54,980 bases of DNA from Foetidibacter luteolus (GTDB taxonomy: Bacteria; Bacteroidota; Bacteroidia; Chitinophagales; Chitinophagaceae): contig NZ_VVIP01000031.1 of assembly GCF_009650435.1 (NCBI RefSeq), positions 1-54,980 of the forward strand, written 5' to 3'. The number at the start of each line of letters is the position of its first letter. Position 1 is the stretch's first letter. Shown in pieces: positions 27,137 through 33,906 of this stretch. The notes under the pieces were generated by a model. It saw only the letters and a program-made list of their open reading frames with translations. It ran no database searches and was not told the origin of the DNA. The translations under genes and the position numbers were made by a program.

Positions 27137-27397
27137 ATGCAACAGCCGTTCGTAATTTATATCAGTGCTGCTTCAACCTTACTGCTTGCCCTTTTCTTGT
27201 TACTTATATTTTACCGCAGAAAAAAATCAGCCGAACATCTTTATCATGATGCAATGACCAGGGAAAGCAATGGCCGTTATGAAGAAGCCATTGGACTTTA
27301 CCAAAAATATCTTGACCTTGCCGGAAAAAGTGAGGATGAAAGGAATAAACAGGTGGCTTTACGCATTAAAACATTGCGTATACTTACGTTGGGTTAA
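27137..27397 (+). CDS. Small membrane-anchored TPR protein
   Basis: This 86-residue protein has one N-terminal membrane helix (AASTLLLALFLLLIFY, then RRKK, giving a cytoplasmic C-terminus) and one tetratricopeptide-like unit (AMTRESNGRYEEAIGLYQKYL). It starts with ATG at 27137. Its stop lies 25 bases from the convergent end of the CrtA-like gene. Small anchored TPR proteins usually act as protein-binding adaptors, but nothing in the context gives a partner. Confidence 0.7.
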   Translation: MQQPFVIYISAASTLLLALFLLLIFYRRKKSAEHLYHDAMTRESNGRYEEAIGLYQKYLDLAGKSEDERNKQVALRIKTLRILTLG

Positions 27398-27422
27398 GAG
27401 GCGGCATATTTAAAGCTTTCCG

Positions 27423-28106
27423 TTATAGCAGCACAAATTCATCCATATTGCCCGATACAATCTTAAACCTTACAAACATCTCTTCACTATACCAGTTTTC
27501 TTTTTTTGTTTTGCGCACAACTTCAGCATGTTCCTGTATTTGGTAGGCAAAGTTTTTCATGGCTGTTTTGTTCTGCCAGATGCTTAAGGTTGCCTGCCTT
27601 ATCCAGGGCGCTTCTCCAATACCTGCGGATGTTATAAAACCTTCGGCTTTGCGCATACGGCCGGCTACCGCATCCACATGTTTCCAGAAATTTCTTAAAC
27701 GTGATAACCTTATCGTTGCCCTTGTAAGCACCGCAATGCGTCCATCATAACCGGTTTGCCTTGGCAGTATGCCAAAACAGGCTTTGCCATCCCATGTTCC
27801 GTGGCCTTCTATAGGCTCAAGCACAATAGTGCTGGCAGTGCACTTAAACAGCCGCCACCAATTGTAAATAAGTGGCCCGTAAACATGCCGGCAACCGGCA
27901 GGGGATTTTTCCTTACCAACAGTAAGTACCGCCCACTGGCGCCAATCGGGCCGTATATCAAATGTTCCGTTTTTGCCACAGCCCAGCAGCTTATAAAAGC
28001 TAAACTGCTTATTAAGCCATAACGGTAAACGAAACAAAGCCATGGACAAAAAACCGGCCCAGCCAAACCATGCAGGGTAACGCACAATAGTAATGATGCA
28101 GTACAT
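27423..28106 (-). CDS. CrtA-like (spheroidene monooxygenase family) protein
   Basis: This 227-residue protein aligns by eye with Rhodobacter CrtA: FYKLLGCGKNGTFDIRPDW (CrtA has FWK.FGSGTG.GF.P.P.W), VLTRATIRLSRLRNFWKHV, TSAGIGEAPWIRQATLSIWQ, and ENWYSEEMFVRFKIV at the C-terminus. CrtA introduces oxygen at C2 of acyclic carotenoids and is a heme-type oxygenase. The N-terminus is hydrophobic (PAWFGWAGFLSMALF). No other carotenoid genes (crtB, crtI, crtY) are in the window, so activity on carotenoids is inference from the family. It begins 59 bases after the DnaJ-domain gene on the same strand. Confidence 0.8.
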   Translation of the reverse strand: MYCIITIVRYPAWFGWAGFLSMALFRLPLWLNKQFSFYKLLGCGKNGTFDIRPDWRQWAVLTVGKEKSPAGCRHVYGPLIYNWWRLFKCTASTIVLEPIEGHGTWDGKACFGILPRQTGYDGRIAVLTRATIRLSRLRNFWKHVDAVAGRMRKAEGFITSAGIGEAPWIRQATLSIWQNKTAMKNFAYQIQEHAEVVRKTKKENWYSEEMFVRFKIVSGNMDEFVLL

Positions 28107-28165
28107 GAATAAAATATTGGTGAGGGCAATGATTGTATTGCTGTTGGCTTGAATTGCTTATGTGG

Positions 28166-28810
28166 CTACTTTAACCGGTAAATCATCCAGCTTATCAGTA
28201 TGGCGAAGAATAAGGCAACCCACAGCTTATACTTTTGCCAGAGATGGCCCCATTTTCTTTCAGTAACTTCCGCATGTATTTTTTTTATCAGTTCGTTGTT
28301 ACTGCCAGCCACCTTAACAAGCAGTAATGCAACAACGTTCATTTGTTGCGGCAGCAGCGGTTTTGTGGCAGCCAGCAACGCTTCTGTTACCGCGGTTTTA
28401 GCGCTGTCATCCGCCTGTTGCAGCATAAGTTGGTTGTACTCTGACAATAAGTGCTGCACCTGGTATTGCAAGGCATCTCGGTCAATTCTAAAAGGGTCTG
28501 TGCGGCTTACCCTGGTTTGCAGCTCCTGGCTTTGCTGCAGTATCCATGCCGGGGTTACATCATTGTTTTCCGTTTTTCTGCCGCCAGCCTGTTTAAAGTA
28601 ACGCTCATAATTGTAAGCTTCCCGTTTGCCTTTGTCGCTCAGCACTTCGTAGGCTTCTTTAATTTCTTTAAACTGCAGCTCACTTATCCTGCTGTTGCCA
28701 TTGGTATCCGGGTGAAACTGCAGGGCCAGTTTACGGTAAGCCTTCTTAATATCCATCCCCGAAGCCTTGGGGTTAACCTTCAAAATATCATAGTAATCTT
28801 TTATCTGCAT
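28166..28810 (-). CDS. DnaJ-domain protein with a C-terminal membrane anchor
   Basis: Residues 4-70 form a J domain ([20 protein letters not shown], the HPD triad at His33-Pro34-Asp35, and [19 protein letters not shown]). A charged helical middle follows, and a single membrane helix ends the protein ([19 protein letters not shown]). There is no Gly/Phe region or zinc domain, so it is a type III J protein that would recruit DnaK to the membrane. 214 residues; ATG start. Its downstream partner is the CrtA-like gene, but a functional link is not shown. Divergent from rnpB. Confidence 0.88.
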   Translation of the reverse strand: MQIKDYYDILKVNPKASGMDIKKAYRKLALQFHPDTNGNSRISELQFKEIKEAYEVLSDKGKREAYNYERYFKQAGGRKTENNDVTPAWILQQSQELQTRVSRTDPFRIDRDALQYQVQHLLSEYNQLMLQQADDSAKTAVTEALLAATKPLLPQQMNVVALLLVKVAGSNNELIKKIHAEVTERKWGHLWQKYKLWVALFFAILISWMIYRLK

Positions 28811-28996
28811 CGGCGCTGCTCTATTGCAACGAAATTAAAGCGCATCGCTTAAAACCCCAATTACCTTCATCATACATTGTATTTTTTTTGTACGGACAGT
28901 AGCGTTTCATGGCATCTTCTGTTGCGTCGCACTACGTTCATCGCCCCTTTTTTATGGCATCTTTTCAGACCCGGTTATCAAACAAACATTTAAGCC
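28811..28996. repeat. Family B copy upstream of rnpB
   Basis: Bases 28896-28974 are a reverse-orientation family B copy (TTTCATGGCATCTTCTG, TTGCGTCGCACTACG, CATCTTTTCAGACCCGG). It ends about 22 bases before the predicted rnpB promoter box. Confidence 0.6.
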
Positions 28997-29004
28997 TAAT
29001 TTTG
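28997..29004 (+). promoter_or_regulatory. Bacteroidetes-type -7 box of rnpB
   Basis: TAATTTTG matches the Bacteroidetes consensus TAnnTTTG exactly and lies four bases before the first paired base of the RNase P RNA. A clear -33 TTG box at the expected distance is not obvious. Confidence 0.5.
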
Positions 29005-29007
29005 CGC

Positions 29008-29356
29008 GGCTGCGGGCCTGAGCTATCGTTCCGCTTATGGCGGAGAGGAAAGTCCGGACAGTACAGGGCAACCCACCGGTGAAGAGCCGGCCGGCCGCAA
29101 GGCTGCGGGATAGTGCCACAGAAAATAACCGTTTTGCCGCAAGGCTTAACAAGGGTGAAAATGTGAGGTAAGAGCTCACGATGCACGGCAGCAATGCAGT
29201 GCATGGGTAAACCCTGGGTGCTGTAATGCCATGTATAGGCTCGCCTGAGAACGGCCCGTTCGATGAGCCAGGGTAGGCAGCAGGAGGTAAACAGCAATGT
29301 TTATCCCAGATAAATGATAGTTTAAAACAGAATCCGGCTTACGGGGTTTGCAGCTT
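29008..29356 (+). ncRNA. rnpB: RNase P RNA, bacterial class A
   Basis: The catalytic RNA that matures tRNA 5' ends. Signature elements are GAGGAAAGTCCGGACAG near the 5' end, GCCACAGAAAATAACCG in the middle, GGTGAAAATGTGAGGTAAGAG and the 3' CAGATAAATGATAG followed by ACAGAATCCGGCTTAC. The ends were set by the P1 helix: GGCTGCGGGCC at 29008-29018 pairs with GGTTTGCAGCTT at 29345-29356 through Watson-Crick and G-U pairs. The length of about 349 bases is normal. It is followed at once by a terminator. Confidence 0.95.
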
Positions 29357-29359
29357 ATT

Positions 29360-29397
29360 CCCGGCCATGCAGCAATGTGTGCCGGGTTTTTTGTTTT
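29360..29397 (+). terminator. Rho-independent terminator of rnpB
   Basis: CCCGGC (29360-29365) pairs with GCCGGG (29381-29386), followed by TTTTTTG and TTTTG. It starts four bases after the P1 helix of the RNase P RNA. Confidence 0.8.
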
Positions 29398-29779
29398 GTT
29401 CAATGTTCTTTTGTTCAATGTTTAATGTATGCAGCAGGTACTAAGTTTTCCTCAGCTTCATCAGCTAAACAAATTATCAACCTTTTACACTTCAACAGAC
29501 CGGTAACCTGCAACCTGTAACCGGTAACTGTTTAATGTAGCAGCGGTATCGAAGAGCTTCTGCACTTCATCATTCAAGCACATTACAAGCATTTTACCCA
29601 TCAACAGACCGGCAACCTGCAACCTGTAACCGGCAACTGTCTTTCGGGTGAGGGATTGCAGCGGATACCCCGGTGAGGCCATCGCAGCAGGGCTTCTGTG
29701 CCGGAGTATGAGCGGAAAGCCCGACCCCTTGCGCAGCTTGGGGACACCCCAAAAAATAAACAACATACACCCTGCTGTT
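29398..29779. repeat. Composite repeat: two GTAACCGG units plus a family A element
   Basis: Bases 29465-29530 repeat the window-start unit almost word for word (AAACAAATTATCAACC, CTTCAACAGACCGGTAACC, CCTGTAACCGG). A second unit is at 29600-29640. A family A element follows at 29646-29752 (GAGGGATTGCAGCGGATACC, GCCCGACCCCTTGCGC, CTTGGGGACACCCC). The composite arrangement is the same as at 1-175. Confidence 0.75.
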
Positions 29780-30544
29780 TTAATGTTGGTTGTAAGTTGC
29801 TATTAATTCATCCAGCGCCTGCAGCATAGCTGCTTGCTCGGCAGCATGGCCTTCCTGGGCCTCAATGTTTATGTACGGTATTTTTCTGCGGTTGCAATAG
29901 GCGGAGAGTGATCCATCATCAAAACCGGCGCCGGGCAGTTCCAGTATAACGCTGATGTTTTTTGCTTTGAGGTAATTAAAAACTTTTCTTTCAGTAGTAA
30001 GCACAAAATCATCGCTATCCATGCTTTTGTTAATATGGGTTCTAAACATTTTACGGCCAATGTAGTTGCGGGTGGATAGCGGTTTGCCATCTTTATTGTT
30101 GTGCATGGCAATTACAAGGCGGGGCTTATGCAGTTTATTCAAAATGGTATCTGCCAGTTTTTTTACCTGCCGGCCCGCGGCGCTGTTATAATAAGCCAGC
30201 TTGCTCATGTTTTTGCGGGCCCCGGCCATGGAGAAAATACGGTTAGGGTCAACCATGTAGGTTTTACCACCTACGGAAAAATAAATAAACCGGCCCCCGC
30301 TTTGCCACAATGTAACCAACATGCCATAACGGCTTTGCAAATGGCTTTGGGCAACCTGCAGTGCCGTAGTTTCATCCTGGTGAAGGTGGATAAAATAAAT
30401 GCCTTTGTGCCCGTTGCTATCCGCAGCGGGGTAAAGCCGCGTTAATACCTGCACAGAGGAATCGCCCAGGTTTACCATCGCGGTATCCTGCCCAAAGGCA
30501 ATGCCGGCTATAAATAAAATGGCTATGGTAAGCAACGCTTTCAT
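29780..30544 (-). CDS. Secreted protein, probable M14-like zinc amidase/carboxypeptidase
   Basis: This 254-residue protein has a signal peptide (LLTIAILFIAGIAFG) and no strong match that I can name, but the M14 metallopeptidase hallmarks appear in order. These are an HxxE zinc motif (His55-Gln-Asp-Glu58), an Asp-Pro-Asn-Arg segment (residues 99-102, like the DxNR substrate clamp), a later His148 in IAMHNN (third zinc ligand position) and Glu202 in ILELPG (catalytic Glu position). If correct, it would cleave a peptide or amide in the periplasm. The assignment rests on motif order only. Single gene, divergent from the glutamate-synthase-like gene. Confidence 0.6.
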   Translation of the reverse strand: MKALLTIAILFIAGIAFGQDTAMVNLGDSSVQVLTRLYPAADSNGHKGIYFIHLHQDETTALQVAQSHLQSRYGMLVTLWQSGGRFIYFSVGGKTYMVDPNRIFSMAGARKNMSKLAYYNSAAGRQVKKLADTILNKLHKPRLVIAMHNNKDGKPLSTRNYIGRKMFRTHINKSMDSDDFVLTTERKVFNYLKAKNISVILELPGAGFDDGSLSAYCNRRKIPYINIEAQEGHAAEQAAMLQALDELIATYNQH

Positions 30545-30847
30545 AACCGTTAAAGATAGCAGGTAAATGATAAACCCAAACCTGCACTTGCAAAGCCACC
30601 AGCCGGTAAAATATTTTTTGAAATTGCAAATAATGCTGAACTTGCAAGTGTTACTAACGATTGCTGCTGGCTTTTGAATACAGAATTTTACCGAGAAGCC
30701 GTACCATTAGCTTACACGTAAAACTTCATTACCGTTAACTGCGCATAAGAAACCAATTATATAACATGCCGGCGTATGCATTAAGGCCTGCCTGTAGCTA
30801 TCATAGTAACTAAGCTGTGACTTATTCTTTCATATAAATTGCTTAGT
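30545..30847. other. Divergent promoter region, no repeat recognised
   Basis: The gap serves the M14-like gene (minus) and the FMN gene (plus). Two CACTTGCAA/AACTTGCAA words about 60 bases apart are the only repeated motif noticed. No dispersed repeat family is present, unlike most gaps in the window. Confidence 0.4.
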
Positions 30848-32449
30848 ATGCGACAGATTTTTATTTCCGTATCTATTGTGATTACGTTACTGTTTATTTC
30901 CCTTGCTTATTTCTTTTCCCCTTACTGGCTTACCGCATTTGTATTGTTTGGGCCGCTGATGCTCATGGGTTTTAAAGACATGCTGCAGAAGAAACAATCC
31001 ATCAAACGAAACTTCCCGCTTATTGGCCGTATGCGTTACGTGCTGGAAATGATTAGGCCGGAAATTTACCAGTACTTTATTGAGTCTGACACGGATGGCA
31101 CACCCATTAGCCGCAACGACAGGGCGGTTATTTACCAGCGTGCAAAAAAGCAGATAGATACCACGCCTTTTGGCACCCAGCTAAATGTTTATACAGAAGG
31201 TTATGAATGGATGACACACTCCCTGCAGCCTATTGATTTTACTAAAATGACCGACCACCACCCACGTGTGCTGGTGGGCGACGGGCGCTGCAGCCAGCCT
31301 TACCTGTTAAGCGTGCTGAATGTGTCTGCCATGAGTTTTGGTTCGCTTAGCCAGAATGCCATTGAGGCTTTAAACGGCGGCGCTAAAATAGGCGGCTTTG
31401 CCCACAACACCGGCGAAGGCGGTATAAGTCCGCACCACCTTAAACAAGGCGGCGATTTAATATGGCAAATAGGCACCGGTTATTTTGGCGCAAGAAATGA
31501 AGATGGAAATTTCTCCGACGAAGCCTTTAGCAAGAATGCCCGGCAGCCCAGCGTAAAGATGATTGAGATAAAACTTTCGCAGGGCGCCAAGCCAGGCCAT
31601 GGCGGTATTTTACCCGCCGTAAAAAACACACCGGAAGTTGCGGCCATACGTTTGGTAAAAGCAGGTACTACGGTTTTTTCACCGCCTTCGCACAGCGCTT
31701 TTTCAACGCCGGTAGAACTTATAAAGTTTATTGAAAAGCTGCGTGAACTTTCCGGCGGCAAACCCGTTGGCTTTAAAATATGCATGGGTATTAAAAGCGA
31801 GTTCCTGGCCATTTGCAAAGCCATGCATGAGCTTAACAGCTATACCGATTTTATTACCATTGATGGCGCTGAAGGCGGTACCGGCGCTGCGCCACCCGAG
31901 TTTTCCAACTTTGTGGGCATGCCCCTGCTGGATGCGCTGGCCTTTGCGGATAATGCCTTACGCGGTTTTGGCATACGCGGTAAAATAAAACTAATTGCTT
32001 CCGGCAAAGTGTTTACCGGCTTTCATATTGTCAGGGCCATTGCCCTGGGTGCCGATGCCTGCAACAGCGCCCGTGCCATGATGATGGCGCTGGGCTGCAT
32101 ACAGGCTTTGCGTTGTAATAAAAACAATTGCCCTACCGGCGTGGCCACGCAGGACCCGCACCTGGTAAAGGGCCTGGTGGTAGATGACAAAAAAGTACGT
32201 GTAGCCAACTACCACAAAAACACGGTAGAAAGTTTTGTTGAGCTTATTGGCGCTGCCGGTATTGACTCCCCTTCCAAAATACGGCGTTCGCATATTTACC
32301 GCCGCATTTTTATGAACTCTGTAAAGAGCTACGAAGAAATATTCCCCACCGTGCCAAACGGCAGCTTTTTGACAGAAGAAAGTATTCCGCAGGATTATAA
32401 AGCACACCTGCAGCAATCCTGCGCCGAAAAGTTTGACGCGGTGGCCTAA
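30848..32449 (+). CDS. FMN-binding glutamate synthase family protein
   Basis: This protein has two N-terminal membrane helices (about residues 4-24 and 27-45) followed by the glutamate synthase central/FMN domain. Visible family features are NVSAMSFGSLSQNAIEALNG, NTGEGGISPHH, QGAKPGHGGILPA, FITIDGAEGGTGAAPPEFSN, LIASGKVFTGFHI and the Cys-rich CNKNNCPTGVATQDP. In this single-domain family the amidotransferase and 4Fe-4S subunits are absent, and the electron donor is unknown. The ATG at 30848 is preferred over the in-frame TTG at 30839. It ends in a terminator at 32494. It may be a membrane-attached oxidoreductase rather than true glutamate synthase. Confidence 0.9.
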   Translation: MRQIFISVSIVITLLFISLAYFFSPYWLTAFVLFGPLMLMGFKDMLQKKQSIKRNFPLIGRMRYVLEMIRPEIYQYFIESDTDGTPISRNDRAVIYQRAKKQIDTTPFGTQLNVYTEGYEWMTHSLQPIDFTKMTDHHPRVLVGDGRCSQPYLLSVLNVSAMSFGSLSQNAIEALNGGAKIGGFAHNTGEGGISPHHLKQGGDLIWQIGTGYFGARNEDGNFSDEAFSKNARQPSVKMIEIKLSQGAKPGHGGILPAVKNTPEVAAIRLVKAGTTVFSPPSHSAFSTPVELIKFIEKLRELSGGKPVGFKICMGIKSEFLAICKAMHELNSYTDFITIDGAEGGTGAAPPEFSNFVGMPLLDALAFADNALRGFGIRGKIKLIASGKVFTGFHIVRAIALGADACNSARAMMMALGCIQALRCNKNNCPTGVATQDPHLVKGLVVDDKKVRVANYHKNTVESFVELIGAAGIDSPSKIRRSHIYRRIFMNSVKSYEEIFPTVPNGSFLTEESIPQDYKAHLQQSCAEKFDAVA

Positions 32450-32493
32450 CAGTGTGGGTTGATATTTCTGGCACCTGCGGCGGCAGAAATGTA

Positions 32494-32529
32494 AAAAGCC
32501 GGACTTTATGAGCCCGGCTTTTGTTTTTT
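32494..32529 (+). terminator. Rho-independent terminator
   Basis: AAAAGCCGG (32494-32502) pairs with CCGGCTTTT (32514-32522), followed by G and six T residues. It lies 45 bases after the stop of the glutamate-synthase-like gene. Confidence 0.8.
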
Positions 32530-32920
32530 ATGGCTTCGCCTCTTGCGTCGCACAGCGTGTACGGTTGGTTCATTGGGCGCCTTTGCAGCCCTTATCTACA
32601 GGCCCGGATAAAGAGTAGAATTATTTCAACGTGAGCTTTGGGTGTCGCACATACCTGTATTGGATAACGTTATTTACTTTTTTGTCTTGACACAAAAAAG
32701 TAACAAAAAAAGTCAAGGAAGAAACGATATACAGCACGTTTCTTCCACTCGCCTTGATTAAGCTTTTGTACTACTGTAATTTCAGCAGTAGAATTTTCTT
32801 ATACAAGGCATACTAAACTTGATGATGCATTTAAAATGAATGGCCCTGCCTGATTTTTAGTTGTATATAGCTGAATATCAGTATAAAAGATCCAAAACTC
32901 ACGTTATTTTAGCAGTAGAA
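32530..32920. repeat. Family B copy and GTCTTGACACAAAAAAGTAAC element
   Basis: No gene is supported. Bases 32529-32609 are a reverse-orientation, degenerate family B copy (CTCTTGCGTCGCACAGC, GGTTCATTGGGCGCC). Bases 32680-32720 hold TTGTCTTGACACAAAAAAG followed by AACAAAAAAAGTCAAGG, a near-palindrome in which CTTGAC and GTCAAG face each other. It resembles elements common in Bacteroidetes gaps, but only one copy is in this window. The rest is AT-rich and featureless. Confidence 0.55.
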
Positions 32921-33535
32921 TTAATATTGCGAAATTGGTTTAATATAGCCAGCTTGCTCAAGGCTGCTGGTTAATTCATCTGCCATTTTCCTTTTCAGCG
33001 CAGCCTTGCCACTGTAGATGCTTTTATTTTTTATTTCACTTAAGGCAGACCAGACCGGCTCTTTACTTTCCGGCTTAATAAGGTAATACTTAAATAATGC
33101 GTCAGGAATTCTTACGCTTGTGGTTGAATTTCGGGAGTAAACATATCGTTCATTATAAGTGTACTTGCTAAGGTCAACAAGAAGTATTGCATCTATCTTC
33201 AGTTCAGTAACCATTTTCATAAAATCTTTGTAGCTCATTTTCTCAATGCCCTCAATGTCAGAAGATTTATATGCAGTACCATAAGCAGAAAGCCTACCAG
33301 ATAACATTCCCTCCACCTGTTTACGCTCATCAAGATTATCAGCTTCCAATAAATAGCTTTTGATAAACATGTGCCACGCATCTTCATTAAAGCGGTGCAA
33401 ATCAAAATTTCCCTTTACAAATAGGGTAAATATTTTTTGGAAAGGTTCGTCTACAGGAATTTTAGAAGTTGTATTTACATGTGCCGTAGTACAACAGCTA
33501 AATGCAAAAAGCAGAAGGGGAAGGATATTTCTCAA
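32921..33535 (-). CDS. Small lipoprotein or secreted protein of unknown function
   Basis: This protein of 204 residues has a hydrophobic N-terminus ending in FAFSCCTTAHVN, which fits a lipoprotein signal (a cysteine after a short hydrophobic stretch) but not the strict lipobox. The start is TTG at 33535, with an in-frame TAA five codons upstream and no nearby ATG. The mature part is helical and charged (NEDAWHMFIKSYLLEADN, YKDFMKMVTELKIDAILLVDLS) and has no motif I recognise. Its base composition is more AT-rich than the neighbouring genes. It is isolated between repeats. Confidence 0.65.
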   Translation of the reverse strand: MRNILPLLLFAFSCCTTAHVNTTSKIPVDEPFQKIFTLFVKGNFDLHRFNEDAWHMFIKSYLLEADNLDERKQVEGMLSGRLSAYGTAYKSSDIEGIEKMSYKDFMKMVTELKIDAILLVDLSKYTYNERYVYSRNSTTSVRIPDALFKYYLIKPESKEPVWSALSEIKNKSIYSGKAALKRKMADELTSSLEQAGYIKPISQY

Positions 33536-33906
33536 ACTATACGGGTTTATTTGTATGAACGCAATATATTATAGAACGGGAAAATAAAGCTTATCCGCAA
33601 TGTTTTCATGACATTTTAAAGCCTATCCAGTGCAAATGGCATCCGCTTCATACTTCATCATTCCTTGTTCCTTGTTCGATATTTTCTACCCGGGCCTGAA
33701 AAGCCGCCCAATGAACCGAACGATGAACGTAGTGCGACGCAACAGGCGATGCCATGAAATACCGTTGCTGGTCACCAAAAAAATTGATGGTAACCCTGAC
33801 TGCCTATGGTTGAAAAACGCAGGCAGCCGCAATATTTTTAACCGTATTATTCGGGTAGCTGCTTATCTTTAAACGATATTGCAGTTTGATACCAAGTAAC
33901 CTTACA
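33536..33906. repeat. Upstream region of the FG-GAP gene with family B copy (84-bp identical repeat)
   Basis: Bases 33689-33780 are a forward family B copy. From 33697 to 33780 its 84 bases are identical to 37512-37595 on the other side of the FG-GAP gene. The remaining bases are AT-rich leader without recognisable features. Confidence 0.75.

Noticed and set aside
28952..29418. Three overlapping minus-strand frames of 80-110 residues
   Set aside because: They are antisense to rnpB and its terminator; the RNA features explain the sequence.
33886..33906. Earlier TTG start for the FG-GAP protein
   Set aside because: The ATG at 33907 leads directly into a signal peptide, which is the more likely start.
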